A stretch of 64,000 bases of DNA from Acidimicrobiia bacterium (GTDB lineage Bacteria > Actinomycetota > Acidimicrobiia > Acidimicrobiales > Acidimicrobilacustridaceae): NCBI GenBank assembly GCA_020832495.1, contig JAFIEP010000024.1:84829-148828 (forward strand). The letters run 5' to 3'. The notes beneath the pieces were generated by a model, which was not told the DNA's origin, ran no database searches, and worked only from the letters and a program-made list of their open reading frames with translations. The position numbers were made by a program, and so were the translations under genes. Shown here piece by piece: positions 32,173 through 41,237 of this stretch; position 1 is the first letter of the stretch; each line of letters opens with the position of its first letter.

Positions 32173-33867
32173 TCAGTCCGGCGCCTCGGCCACCAACCCG
32201 TGGGTGAAGGCGAACGCCGCCGCCTCGGTGCGCGACGACACGTCGAGCTTCACGAAGATGTTGGATAGGTGGCGCGCCACCGTCTTCTCGCTGATGGTGA
32301 GCGTCGTGGCGATCTGGCGGTTGGTGCTCCCGGCGCTGACGCACCGCAGCACCTCGATCTCACGGGCCGACAGACCCCCGGGGACGTCGGCGTCGTGGGT
32401 TGGTTCGCCTGCCCACGAGGCGGTGGCCTCCTCGAGCAGGCGCAGGTCGTCGAGTGCACCCAGGGTGGCGAACGCCGACCGGGCAGCCTCCGCTTCGACC
32501 AGGGCGGTTTCGCGGTCCCCTGCGCCGGCGAGTGCTTCGGCCAGACGAGCTCGGGTCCGGGCCGCCTCGTAGGGCGCGTCCAGTTCGCACCAGGCGCGCC
32601 ACCCCGAGCGCAACGGCCGGATGGCGGCCAGCGGCTGGCCCTCGGCCAGGTGGGCGACGCCGGCGGTGTGCTCGGCGCAGGCCACGATGCCGGGGCTCCC
32701 GAAGGCGTCGGCGATCGACCCCAGCTCCCCCGCCGCCTCGGTGGCCAGCGTGATCTCGCCGCCCGCAGCGGCCACCTCGGTCTGGGCCACGAGCAGCGGC
32801 ACCCGATGCAGCGGCTCGGGGACGGCGGCCAGCGCAGCGTGGAGCGCGGCGGCCGCCACGGCGGGCTTGCCCTGCGCCAGGCGCAGCAGCGCCAGCCCGG
32901 GTTGGGGGTCGCGCCCGAAACCCCGGGCCCGCTCGTAGGCCTGTTCGGCGGCGGCGTGCTCGGCCCGCAGCCGATGCGACTCCGCCACCCGGTAGTGCCC
33001 CTCGGCCACCACCATGACGTTCATGTCGGCCAGTTCCTCGCAGGTGCGCGCTGCGTGGTGCCCGGCGGCTTCGAACGACCCGTCGACCTGCAGCAACTGG
33101 GCCCGGTGCACCCGGCAGATGCCGGCGAACATGGCCGCGTTGCTGTGCTGGTCGCACCACCGTTCGGTGGCGTCGGTCCAGGCTCGGGCCCGGGGCAGGT
33201 CGAGCAACTCGAAGCACAGGTCCATGACGTGGCAGTACAGGTTGCCGGCCCAGCTCGGGTCCACCTCGCCGGCGTGCACCGGCAGCATCGCCTCGTCCAC
33301 GATGCCCATCCCCACCGCCACGTTGCCTCGACGCAGCTCGGCGGCGCCTTCGAGCACCAGGGCCAGGGCGCACAGCGTCGGGTCCTCGTGGCGACGGGCC
33401 ACGTCCTGCATCCACCGGGTGGTCTCGATGGCGTCGTCGAATCGTCCGGCCCCGAGGTGTTCCTCCACCGCCAGGTAGGCCAGGTAGCCGTGGGCGGCGG
33501 ACTCGGGGGCGCCGTCGAGCAGCCGGCGGGCCCGACTGATCCAGCCCGAGCCGAGGGTGAGCTCACCACGCAACAACCACAAGAAGCCGATCTCGATGGC
33601 CAGACGGGCCGCCTGGGAGACCTCCTCGCCGGCGAGGTGGTGGCGGTAGACCTCCTCGGACAGCCCCAGCGACTCGTCGGTGCGCCCCAACCACCACGCC
33701 GCGTCGGCCAGGGCGGCGACGTCGGTGGGGGTCAGCGGTTCGACCGCCGCCACCGCATGGAAGTCCTGGTAGGCGTCGTCCCAGCGATGCTCGCGGTGGG
33801 CAGCGTGCCCCGCGGCACGCCGCACCCCGGCCGCACCCTGCCCGGGCGGGTGGCGCTCCTGCTCCAC
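32173..33867 (-). CDS. LuxR-family transcriptional regulator with TPR-like sensor region
   Basis: 564 residues. The last 65 form a GerE/LuxR helix-turn-helix: LSAREIEVLRCVSAGSTNRQ, then ATTLTISEKTVARHLSNIF. The preceding 480 residues are repeated helical pairs of tetratricopeptide type, with no Walker A, so it is a short relative of the MalT/LAL regulators without the ATPase. It diverges from the five-gene run at 34042-38999 across 174 bases and is the obvious candidate to control it. The GTG at 33867 lies six bases after CATACT and appears leaderless. Confidence 0.82.
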   Translation of the reverse strand: MEQERHPPGQGAAGVRRAAGHAAHREHRWDDAYQDFHAVAAVEPLTPTDVAALADAAWWLGRTDESLGLSEEVYRHHLAGEEVSQAARLAIEIGFLWLLRGELTLGSGWISRARRLLDGAPESAAHGYLAYLAVEEHLGAGRFDDAIETTRWMQDVARRHEDPTLCALALVLEGAAELRRGNVAVGMGIVDEAMLPVHAGEVDPSWAGNLYCHVMDLCFELLDLPRARAWTDATERWCDQHSNAAMFAGICRVHRAQLLQVDGSFEAAGHHAARTCEELADMNVMVVAEGHYRVAESHRLRAEHAAAEQAYERARGFGRDPQPGLALLRLAQGKPAVAAAALHAALAAVPEPLHRVPLLVAQTEVAAAGGEITLATEAAGELGSIADAFGSPGIVACAEHTAGVAHLAEGQPLAAIRPLRSGWRAWCELDAPYEAARTRARLAEALAGAGDRETALVEAEAARSAFATLGALDDLRLLEEATASWAGEPTHDADVPGGLSAREIEVLRCVSAGSTNRQIATTLTISEKTVARHLSNIFVKLDVSSRTEAAAFAFTHGLVAEAPD

Positions 33868-33879
33868 GAAACGAGTATG
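33868..33879 (-). promoter_or_regulatory. Leaderless -10 of the LuxR-type gene
   Basis: CATACT (33879-33874), six bases, then GTG. The -10 lies inside an inverted repeat ACGAG (33871-33875) and CTCGT (33886-33890), a possible autoregulatory site. Confidence 0.5.
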
Positions 33880-34041
33880 GCAAACCTCGTCCGTGGGTGC
33901 TTCTACCCATCACCCCCAGCGCGGCAATGCGCAGTCCCCCCGATGCGCCACCGACGGCGCACCGTCATGGTGGAGCCGAGCACGACCGACGCTCGCCGGT
34001 GATCCCACCAGACCGGCGACCCCGCCAGAGGAGCTGGACCC

Positions 34042-35142
34042 ATGACCGCCACGACCACGGCAACGACATCCCGTCCACGACCCGTCCCGGACCGCACCGC
34101 CGTCGACCCCGACGCCCTCGCCGAGTTCACGGGCCGCTGGGCCGCAGACCAGGCGGCCACCGCCCACGCCGCCACCGTGGTGGTCGGCGACCGCCTCGGT
34201 CTCTACCGGGCCTTGGCCGACGGCGGGGTGCAGACGGCCGACGAGCTGGCCGCTGCCACCGACTGTCACCCCCGGCTGGTGCGAGAGTGGCTGCACGCCC
34301 AGGTGGCCAGCGCCTACTGCCACCACGCCGACGGCTACTACTGGCTCGACCCCGAACAGGCGGCCTGTCTGGCCGATCCCAACAGCCTCACCTTCATGGC
34401 GCCGGGCGCCCTGGCCACCAGCACCAACCACAAGGACACCGAGCGGGTGTGCGCCGCGTTCCGCTCGAACGGCGCCATCGAGTGGGGGGAGCACCACCAC
34501 GACCTGTTCGACGGCACCCAACGCTTCTTCGAGCCCGTCTACCGGGCCAACCTGGTGTCGACGTGGATCCCGGCCCTCGACGGGGTGGTCGACAAGCTGA
34601 CCCACGGCGCCCGGGTGGCCGACATCGGCTGCGGGCAGGGCGTGGCCCTGATCCTGTTGGCCGAGGCGTTCCCGGCGTCGACCTTCGCCGGCTTCGATTA
34701 CCACGACGGCTCCATCGACGCCGCCCGACGCAACGCCGCAGCGGCCGGGGTGAGCGACCGGGTCACCTTCGAGGTGGCCGGGGCCGACACCTTCGGGGGC
34801 CACGACCTCGACCTGGTCTGTGTGTTCAACGCCCTGCACGAGTGGGGCGACCCGGTGCGCTCCGCCGAGCACATCCGGCGCTCCCTCGCTCCCGACGGCA
34901 CCTGGATGTTCACCGAGCCGTGCACCGACCCCGAACTGGTGCCCAGCGTGCGGGCCCGCACCTTCTACTCGGCCTCCACCTTCGTGTGCACCCCCAGTGC
35001 GCTGTCGCAACCCGGCGGTGAAGCGCTCGGCGCCCAGGCCGGCGAAGCCGAACTGCGGCGTGTGGTGGAAGCCGCCGGCTTCACCCGGTTCCGCCGGGCC
35101 ACCGAGAGCCCCAACTTCATGGTGCTCGAGGCCCGCCCCTGA
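34042..35142 (+). CDS. Winged-helix/SAM methyltransferase, Rv2258c-like
   Basis: 366 residues. The N-terminal part (about 25-120) is a winged-helix dimerisation domain: ATVVVGDRLGLYRALADGG, ELAAATDCHPRLVREWL. The C-terminal half is a class I methyltransferase with motif I VADIGCGQGVALILLAEA, the acidic FAGFDYHDGSIDAAR and VCVFNALHEWGDP. The arrangement matches O-methyltransferase-like proteins of the mycobacterial Rv2258c group, whose substrates are not known. GAGGAG precedes the ATG at 34042. It is the first gene of the run facing the LuxR-type regulator. Confidence 0.8.
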   Translation: MTATTTATTSRPRPVPDRTAVDPDALAEFTGRWAADQAATAHAATVVVGDRLGLYRALADGGVQTADELAAATDCHPRLVREWLHAQVASAYCHHADGYYWLDPEQAACLADPNSLTFMAPGALATSTNHKDTERVCAAFRSNGAIEWGEHHHDLFDGTQRFFEPVYRANLVSTWIPALDGVVDKLTHGARVADIGCGQGVALILLAEAFPASTFAGFDYHDGSIDAARRNAAAAGVSDRVTFEVAGADTFGGHDLDLVCVFNALHEWGDPVRSAEHIRRSLAPDGTWMFTEPCTDPELVPSVRARTFYSASTFVCTPSALSQPGGEALGAQAGEAELRRVVEAAGFTRFRRATESPNFMVLEARP

Positions 35143-35233
35143 GCCAACCAGCCAACCCGACCCGACCTGCCGACCCGACCCGACCAGCCAACCCGACCCA
35201 CCCATCCACACCGAATCCCTGACAGGAGCCATC
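35143..35233 (+). other. C-rich, G-poor intercistronic spacer with degenerate tandem repeat
   Basis: The 91 bases between the methyltransferase and OsmC-like genes are built from CCAACCCGACC and CCGACC units (35147-35206) with long stretches poor in G. Such C-rich, unstructured RNA is what Rho factor loads on. The minus strand has many GGG runs. The Shine-Dalgarno AGGAG (35224-35228) of the next gene ends the spacer. Confidence 0.55.
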
Positions 35234-35806
35234 ATGACCATCGACGAGATCACCCAACCCGGCACCGCCGACAACGGCATCGACATCGACTTCCTCCGCT
35301 CGGCGCGCGACATGCTCACCGCCCAACCCGAAGCCGCCGCCTTCGAATGGCGGGTGCGCAACACCTGGGTGAACGGCACCCACAGCACCAGCGTCTGCCG
35401 GGACTTCCACGGCCTCGCCGCCGAGCAGGAGCACCGCTCCACCTTCATCTTCGACACCGACCATCCCGAGATCTTCGCCTCGGCCGACAACGGCGCCACC
35501 CCCACCGAGGTGGTGCTGGCTGCGCTCGCCGGGTGCCTCACCGCCGGGGTGGCCGCCGTGGCGCAGCAGCGCGACATCCAACTTCGGTCGGTGAGCGCCG
35601 AGGTGGTGGCCACCTCCGACGTCCGCGGCGTGCTCGGCATCGACCCCGACATCCGCAACGGCTTCAGCCGCGTCGACGTCACCTACGCCATCGACGCCGA
35701 CGCCACCGACGACGACATCCGCGCTCTGGTGGCCCAGTCCCAGAAGCGCTCGGCGGTGTTCGACATCGTCACCAACCCGACGAACGTGGCGGTGGACGTC
35801 CGGTGA
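35234..35806 (+). CDS. OsmC-family protein
   Basis: 190 residues with the OsmC/Ohr fold. The phrases VCRDFHGLAAEQEHRSTFIF, TPTEVVLAALAGCLTAGVAAVA (first redox cysteine in AGCL) and GFSRVDVTYAID are clear. At the place of the second redox cysteine the sequence has KRSAVFDIVTNP rather than CPV, so it is not a canonical two-cysteine peroxidase. A thiol-dependent detoxification role is possible but unproven. The ATG at 35234 has AGGAG upstream, and the stop overlaps the next start (GTGA). Confidence 0.82.
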   Translation: MTIDEITQPGTADNGIDIDFLRSARDMLTAQPEAAAFEWRVRNTWVNGTHSTSVCRDFHGLAAEQEHRSTFIFDTDHPEIFASADNGATPTEVVLAALAGCLTAGVAAVAQQRDIQLRSVSAEVVATSDVRGVLGIDPDIRNGFSRVDVTYAIDADATDDDIRALVAQSQKRSAVFDIVTNPTNVAVDVR

Positions 35807-37137
35807 GCACGTCCGGTCCCCGCCGGTCCGGTCCCCGCCGGTCCGGTCCCGGCATCAGCGCCGGCGACCGGCGGCGCCACACCACGGTGGTGGTCATCGG
35901 CGCCGGGCACGCCGGGTTGGCCATGAGCCGCTGTCTCACCGAGCGGTCCATCGACCACGTGCTCCTCGAACGCGGGGCGGTGGCCAACTCGTGGCGCACC
36001 GAGCGCTGGGACTCCCTGCGGCTGCTCACCCCCAACTGGCAGACCCGCCTGCCCGGCCACCGCTACCGGGGCCACGACCCCGACGGGTACATGACGGTGC
36101 CGCAGGTCGTCGACTTTCTCGACACCTACGCCGCAGCGGTGGACGCACCGGTGGAGACGAACACGGCGGTGCGTTCGGTCCGCCGCCACAGCGACGGGTT
36201 CGTGGTGGGCACCAGCGAGGGCGACTGGCGTTGCCGCTCGGTGGTGGTGGCCAGCGGCGCCTGCAACCGGGCGGCGGTGCCCGACGCCGCGGCGCGGCTT
36301 CCCGGCGACATCGTGTCGCTGACACCGCTCGAGTACCGCCGCCCCGACCAGTTGCCCGACGGCGGCGTGCTCGTCGCCGGCGGATCGGCCACCGGCATCC
36401 AACTGGCCGACGAGATCCACCGGTCCGGACGGCCGGTCACCTTGGCGGTGGGCGGCCACGTGCGGGTGCCCCGCACCTACCGGGGACACGACATCATGAG
36501 CTGGCTGGATGCCGTCGGCATCCTCGGTGAACGCTACGACGAGGTGGACGACCCCGAACGAGTACGTCGGCTGCCGTCGTTCCAACTGGTCGGCTCACCG
36601 GAACGCACGACGATCGACCTCAACTCGCTGCGCGCCCTCGGCGTGCGGGTGGTCGGCCGGGTCGCCGGCATCGCTGATGGCACCATGCAGTTCTCGGGTT
36701 CGCTGCGCAACCAGTGCGCGCTGGCCGATCTCAAGCTGCGCCGGCTGCTCGACACCATCGACGAGTGGGTGGACGGCTGCTGGCTGGACGGCGTGCCGCC
36801 ACCGCCACCGCGGCCGACGCCCACCGTCGTCGACGACGACCCGCTGCTCACCCTCCGTCTGGGCAGCGGCGAGATCCGCTCGGTGATCTGGGCCACGGGC
36901 TACCGACCGGACCTGTCGTGGCTGCACCTGCCGGTGTTCGACCGCGCCAGCCGCCTGCGACACGACGGTGGCATCACCGACGTACCCGGCCTGTACCTGC
37001 TGGGCCTCCCGTTTCTCCGCCGACGCAAGTCCACCCTCATCGACGGGGCCGGCGACGACGCCCGTGAGCTGAGCGCCCACCTGGCGGCCACCCTGGCGGG
37101 CGCCTCGGCGACCCATTGGACCGCCCGTGGTGCCTAA
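35803..37137 (+). CDS. Flavin-dependent monooxygenase-like NAD(P)/FAD oxidoreductase
   Basis: 444 residues. After about 25 Ser/Gly/Arg-rich residues comes the FAD fold TTVVVIGAGHAGLAMSRCL, the CzcO/FMO-type segment SWRTERWDSLRLLTPNWQ, and a second dinucleotide fold GGVLVAGGSATGIQLADEI for NADPH, then VIWATGYRPDLSWL, the FMO-type ATGY motif. It likely hydroxylates or oxidises a small molecule. The GTG at 35803 overlaps the OsmC-like stop. The Ser/Gly/Pro N-terminus contains the repeated element GPRRSGPRRSGP. Confidence 0.82.
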   Translation: MSTSGPRRSGPRRSGPGISAGDRRRHTTVVVIGAGHAGLAMSRCLTERSIDHVLLERGAVANSWRTERWDSLRLLTPNWQTRLPGHRYRGHDPDGYMTVPQVVDFLDTYAAAVDAPVETNTAVRSVRRHSDGFVVGTSEGDWRCRSVVVASGACNRAAVPDAAARLPGDIVSLTPLEYRRPDQLPDGGVLVAGGSATGIQLADEIHRSGRPVTLAVGGHVRVPRTYRGHDIMSWLDAVGILGERYDEVDDPERVRRLPSFQLVGSPERTTIDLNSLRALGVRVVGRVAGIADGTMQFSGSLRNQCALADLKLRRLLDTIDEWVDGCWLDGVPPPPPRPTPTVVDDDPLLTLRLGSGEIRSVIWATGYRPDLSWLHLPVFDRASRLRHDGGITDVPGLYLLGLPFLRRRKSTLIDGAGDDARELSAHLAATLAGASATHWTARGA

Positions 37138-37146
37138 CGTGAGGCC
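37135..37146 (+). promoter_or_regulatory. Possible internal leaderless -10 before the epimerase
   Basis: TAACGT (37135-37140), whose TAA is the stop codon of the preceding gene, then six bases and the ATG at 37147. It could start a shorter transcript inside the run. The six bases GAGGCC also contain a weak Shine-Dalgarno GAGG. Confidence 0.4.
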
Positions 37147-38193
37147 ATGCGCGTTCTCGTCACCGGCGGCACCGGCTTCATCGGATCGTGGGCCACGCTG
37201 GCGTTCCTCGACGCCGGCCACGATGTCCGCCTCCTCGTGCGCGACCCTGCCAAGGCCACCCGGGTGTTCGCCGCCCACGGGCGCGACGTGCCCGACACCG
37301 TGGTGGGCGACATGGCCGACGCCGCTGCGGTCGGTGCCGCGCTCGACGGCTGCGACGCCGTCCTCCACGCCGCAGCGCAGGTGGGGGTGGCCGACGGCAA
37401 CACCGCCGGCATCGCCGCCAACGTCGCCGGCGTGCGCACCGTCATCGGGGCCGCACTCGACGCCGGGCTCGACCCGATCCTCTACACGTCGAGCGTCATC
37501 GCCCTCTACCCGCCCCGCACCCCAGTGCTCGACGTCGACGCACCCCTCGCCGATCCGGCCGGGCCCTACGGACGTTCCAAGGTGGCCGCCGAAACCTGGG
37601 TCCGTGCCCGCCAAGCCGAGGGGGCGCCCATCACCAGCGTCCTGCTCGGCGGAGTGGTGGGGCCGCGCCAACCGGTGATCGACTCGGCCACCACCGGCAT
37701 CATCGCCGCCGCACGCCAGGTCATGGTGGTGCCACCCGGCGGGGTGGGTGTGCTCGACGTGCGCGACGCAGCGGCGCTGCTCGTGGCCGCACTCGAGCCC
37801 GGACGCGGCCCGCGCCGATACCTGGCCGGCGGGCCGTTCCTGGCCTGGCCCGAGTGGACCGACACCTTGAGCGCCGTGCTCGGCCGCCGAGCCCGCCGCA
37901 TGCGCACCCCGACGTGGTCGCTCACCGGATTGGGCCGAACACTCGACGCCCTCAAGCGCTTCCGGTCCTTCGACTACCCCATGACCTACGAGGCAGCGCT
38001 GGCCATGACCTGTGCGGTACCCACCGACGACTCGGCCACCCTGGCGGACCTCGGGTTGGCCTGGCGCGCACCGGCGGACACGTTCCGCGACGCCGTGGCC
38101 TGGTTGCTCGCCGAGGGGCACCTCCGCCCCAAGGACGCCCCCGCCGTGGCGCCCATGGCAACCGCTGGCGACCTCGGGAGCGACCAGCGATGA
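37147..38193 (+). CDS. NAD-dependent epimerase/dehydratase (extended SDR)
   Basis: 348 residues. It begins MRVLVTGGTGFIGSWATLAFL, the extended-SDR GxxGxxG, and has the catalytic YxxxK in PYGRSKVAAETW. The middle resembles dihydroflavonol-reductase-like and 3-beta-hydroxysteroid-like SDRs. The substrate is unknown. It is followed in ATGA overlap by the MBL hydrolase, and only nine bases separate it from the FAD oxidoreductase. Confidence 0.82.
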   Translation: MRVLVTGGTGFIGSWATLAFLDAGHDVRLLVRDPAKATRVFAAHGRDVPDTVVGDMADAAAVGAALDGCDAVLHAAAQVGVADGNTAGIAANVAGVRTVIGAALDAGLDPILYTSSVIALYPPRTPVLDVDAPLADPAGPYGRSKVAAETWVRARQAEGAPITSVLLGGVVGPRQPVIDSATTGIIAAARQVMVVPPGGVGVLDVRDAAALLVAALEPGRGPRRYLAGGPFLAWPEWTDTLSAVLGRRARRMRTPTWSLTGLGRTLDALKRFRSFDYPMTYEAALAMTCAVPTDDSATLADLGLAWRAPADTFRDAVAWLLAEGHLRPKDAPAVAPMATAGDLGSDQR

Positions 38194-38999
38194 AGGTGTT
38201 CGACCTGCCCGTCCACCGGGTGTCGAGCTGGATCTTCAACTGCTACCTGGTGGGCGACGACAGCGACCCGCTGGTGGCCGTCGACCCCGGGTTGCCGGTG
38301 GTGACCGAACGCGCCCTGGCACTGGTGCGCCTGGCGCTCGGGCGGGATCCGAGTGATGTGACCACCATCGTGAGTACCCACGGCCACTCCGACCACGTCG
38401 GCGGCGTGGCCGACCTGCAGCGCAGCTCGGGGGCAACCGCCCTGCTCCCCGCCCGCTGCGAGCAGTACCTCGGCGGCGAAGCGGCTCGCACGTTCCCGCT
38501 CGTCGAATCGAGCCTGCGGTTCATGGCGGTGTGGGGCCAGCAGCGGATGGAGTTCACCGCCCTGCGACAGTTCGCCGCCACCGGCCGCAGCGTCGGGTTC
38601 GGCAGCAGCAACCGGATGCGGTGCGACTTCGACGTCGGCGGCTACGTCGCCGACGGCGACACCCTCCCCGGCGCCCCCGGCTGGGAGGTCGTGCACGCAC
38701 CCGGGCACTCCGACGACTCCACCTGCTTCTACCACCCCGAGTCGGCCACGCTGCTGTCGGGCGACGCCGTGGTCACCCACGACGGCGTCGCCTGGTTCAA
38801 CCCCGAGTACGTCGACCTTCCCACGGCGAACGCCACCGAGGAACGCCTGCGAACGCTCGAGGTCCGTCACCTGCTGCCCGGCCACGGCCTGCCCGTGACC
38901 GCCCCGGACGTGTGGGCGACCGCCCGCCCGAGCACCACCCCACCGTCGGGCCGGTCGGTCCTGGCTCGCTGTTCGCGTCGCTTCGGCCGCTGGGGTTGA
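38190..38999 (+). CDS. MBL-fold metallo-hydrolase
   Basis: 269 residues. The metal site is complete: STHGHSDHVGG (HxHxDH), a later APGHSDDSTCFY histidine, LLSGDAVV with the bridging Asp, and LLPGHGLPV. The family includes glyoxalase-II-like thioesterases, lactonases and persulfide dioxygenases; the exact type cannot be fixed. The ATG at 38190 overlaps the epimerase stop. The last 30 residues are polar (SGRSVLARCSRRFGRWG), beyond the fold. It closes the LuxR-facing run. Confidence 0.82.
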   Translation: MKVFDLPVHRVSSWIFNCYLVGDDSDPLVAVDPGLPVVTERALALVRLALGRDPSDVTTIVSTHGHSDHVGGVADLQRSSGATALLPARCEQYLGGEAARTFPLVESSLRFMAVWGQQRMEFTALRQFAATGRSVGFGSSNRMRCDFDVGGYVADGDTLPGAPGWEVVHAPGHSDDSTCFYHPESATLLSGDAVVTHDGVAWFNPEYVDLPTANATEERLRTLEVRHLLPGHGLPVTAPDVWATARPSTTPPSGRSVLARCSRRFGRWG

Positions 39000-39117
39000 A
39001 CTGGTCGCTCGTCGGGCTGCGATCCTCGGGGCGGCGATGGTCGGCTAGGTTTCGCCACGCATCAGATCGTCGGCGGGCCGTGCGGCAGCTCAGCGACACC
39101 CGGGACGGGGGATCAAC

Positions 39118-40659
39118 GTGGCGGACGGAGCAACAGTGCCGGAGCGAGACCAGGTCGACCGTGCTGGCGGTCCGACGGGCTGGCGCCGGCCGGCCATCGC
39201 CGTGCTGGTGGCGCTGGCCGTGGTGGTCGCCGGCGTTGCCGGCCCGCCGGTCGCGGCAGACGACGCAGCCCCGCTGCGCTACCTCGAGCAGGTCTTCGAC
39301 GAGGTGGAGGCCACCCTCGACGTGCACTACCGCAGCACCGAGGACCACCTGGGCAACCCCATCGACCTGCGCCTCGACATCTACGAACCCGCGGGTGACA
39401 CCGAGACCCAGCGGCCGTTGGTGGTGTTCATGCACGGCGGGTGGTTCGCCTTCGGCAGCAAGGACACCATGGGCCCGGTCGTGCGTCCCTACGTGGAACG
39501 GGGCTACGTGGCCGTGGCCATCTCCTATCGCACCAACCCCGACAATGGCTGGAGTTCCTTCACCTCCATCGACCAGGCCATGGCCAGCCCGGTGTTCCTC
39601 CAGTCGGTGGTCGCCGCCTACCGGGACGCCGAAGCCGCCGTGGCCTGGCTACGGGAACGGGCCGAGGTGCTGCGCATCCACCCCGACGCCATCGTGGCGG
39701 CCGGGCATTCCGCCGGTGGGGTGATGTCACTGCTGCTCGCCTACGGGCGTGACGTGGACGACGAGGGGTGGTCCACCCATCCGTCGAAGGTGGCCGCCGC
39801 CATGCCGTGGGCCGGAACGGTGCCGACGTCGGTCATTCAGGCGGGTGAACCTCCGATCCACGTCACCCACGGCACCGCCGACACCACGGTGCCCTACAGC
39901 GCCGGCACCGCGGTCTGCGACGCCGCGCTGGCCGTCGACAACGTGTGCGAACTGCTCACCCTCGACGGCGAGGGCCACTCGGTGACCGGGCTCAGCGAGA
40001 CCATCATCGCCGTCGAGGCTGGCTTCCTGGTCCGCCACGTCCTCGAGCCGCTCGGTATCCAGCCGACGCCGGTCGATCCGACAGATCCGACAGATCCGAC
40101 AGATCCTGGGCCACCGGTGGCACCCGACTTCAGCGACGTCCCGCTCGACCATCCCGCCCATGCCGCCATCGAGTGCATGGCTGCTGCTGGTGTCACCGCC
40201 GGGTATCCCGACGGCACCTTCCGCCCCGACGTCCCGGTGAGCCGCCAGGCCATGGTGGCGTTCCTGTGGCACATCAATGGCTCACCGAGTGCGTCGAACG
40301 TCCACCCCGGCTTCTCCGATGTCGACAGGAACCATCGGTTCGCCAGCGCTGTCGCCTGGGCCGAGGCCTCGGGCACAGCCTCCGGCTACGCCGACGGTAC
40401 GTTCCGCCCCACGATCCCCGTCAGCCGCCAAGCCGCAGCGGCGTTCACCCAGCGCGCCAGCGGGGTCGCGGTCCCCGACGTGGGCGACCGGTCGCTGCCC
40501 GTCGACGTCGCCCGCAGCAACCCCTTCGTCGCCTCCATCCTGTGGACCCTCGACTGGGGGTACTTCGACGTGGACGACGACGGTCGGTTCGACCCGACCG
40601 GTCCGGCCACCCGCGCCGCGGTGGCACCCGCGTTGTGTGCACTCAGCTCAGGGGGCTGA
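39118..40659 (+). CDS. Secreted carboxylesterase-like hydrolase with C-terminal SLH repeats
   Basis: 513 residues. A signal peptide (about 21-47), then an alpha/beta hydrolase of the BD-FAE/carboxylesterase kind: oxyanion HGGWFAFGS (106-114), nucleophile GHSAG (Ser198), Asp255 in HGTADTTVP and His287. A short linker of repeated PTD follows (319-330), then SLH-type repeats (about 334-505) with FSDVPLDHPAHAAIECMAAAG and GYPDGTFRPDVPVSRQA. The repeats should fix the esterase to the wall. The GTG at 39118 has GGGGGA upstream, and a -10 TAGGTT lies at 39046-39051. Confidence 0.82.
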   Translation: MADGATVPERDQVDRAGGPTGWRRPAIAVLVALAVVVAGVAGPPVAADDAAPLRYLEQVFDEVEATLDVHYRSTEDHLGNPIDLRLDIYEPAGDTETQRPLVVFMHGGWFAFGSKDTMGPVVRPYVERGYVAVAISYRTNPDNGWSSFTSIDQAMASPVFLQSVVAAYRDAEAAVAWLRERAEVLRIHPDAIVAAGHSAGGVMSLLLAYGRDVDDEGWSTHPSKVAAAMPWAGTVPTSVIQAGEPPIHVTHGTADTTVPYSAGTAVCDAALAVDNVCELLTLDGEGHSVTGLSETIIAVEAGFLVRHVLEPLGIQPTPVDPTDPTDPTDPGPPVAPDFSDVPLDHPAHAAIECMAAAGVTAGYPDGTFRPDVPVSRQAMVAFLWHINGSPSASNVHPGFSDVDRNHRFASAVAWAEASGTASGYADGTFRPTIPVSRQAAAAFTQRASGVAVPDVGDRSLPVDVARSNPFVASILWTLDWGYFDVDDDGRFDPTGPATRAAVAPALCALSSGG

Positions 40660-40680
40660 GCACGGCGCCCAAGGCGAGGC

Positions 40681-41202
40681 TCAGCAGGTGATCTCGAAGT
40701 CGATGGGCTCGGCGAGGTCGTCCCACTCGGTGGACGCCGAGTCGCGCGGCACCACCATCACGTTGGTGCCGCGGACCCCCTCACCGGTGTCCTCGATGGT
40801 GTCGGCCGCGGCGATGGCGATGCTGCCCGTCGTCTCCCAGGCGTCGGCTTCCCCACTGGTGCGGTCGATGTAGGTGACCAGGAAGCCGTCGATCTCCTGG
40901 GCGCGGACCTCGATGTCGACCTCGTCGTCGTCGGTCCACCCCATCCACTGGCCGCCCTCGCCGTCGTAGTCGGGCACCGACCCGCACGTCGTGCCGGCCA
41001 ATGCGACGCGGTCGCCGCCGAACTCGATGAACCCGCCGGCGTCACCGTCGGCGCCGTTCTCGCCGGCGTCGGTCGTTCCGTTGTCGGCCGGCGCGTCGGG
41101 CGTCGTTTCGTCAGTGGCTTCGGTGGTATCGGTGGTGTCGTCGTCGGCGCAGGCGGTGACGGCGAAGGCAAGACAGGTGAGTACGACAAGGGCACGACGC
41201 AC
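40681..41202 (-). CDS. Small lipoprotein
   Basis: 173 residues. The signal RRALVVLTCLAFAVTAC ends in a lipobox; a Thr/Asp/Glu-rich linker follows (DDDTTDTTEATDETT), then a compact domain with GDRVALAGTTCGSVPDYDGEG and a C-terminal EITC, so the two mature cysteines probably bond. The GTG at 41202 has AGGAG five bases upstream; the open frame upstream would enter its promoter. Function unknown. Confidence 0.68.
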   Translation of the reverse strand: MRRALVVLTCLAFAVTACADDDTTDTTEATDETTPDAPADNGTTDAGENGADGDAGGFIEFGGDRVALAGTTCGSVPDYDGEGGQWMGWTDDDEVDIEVRAQEIDGFLVTYIDRTSGEADAWETTGSIAIAAADTIEDTGEGVRGTNVMVVPRDSASTEWDDLAEPIDFEITC

Positions 41203-41237
41203 GATGGCTCCTCGAGTTGGTGGGGTGGTTGATTCGG

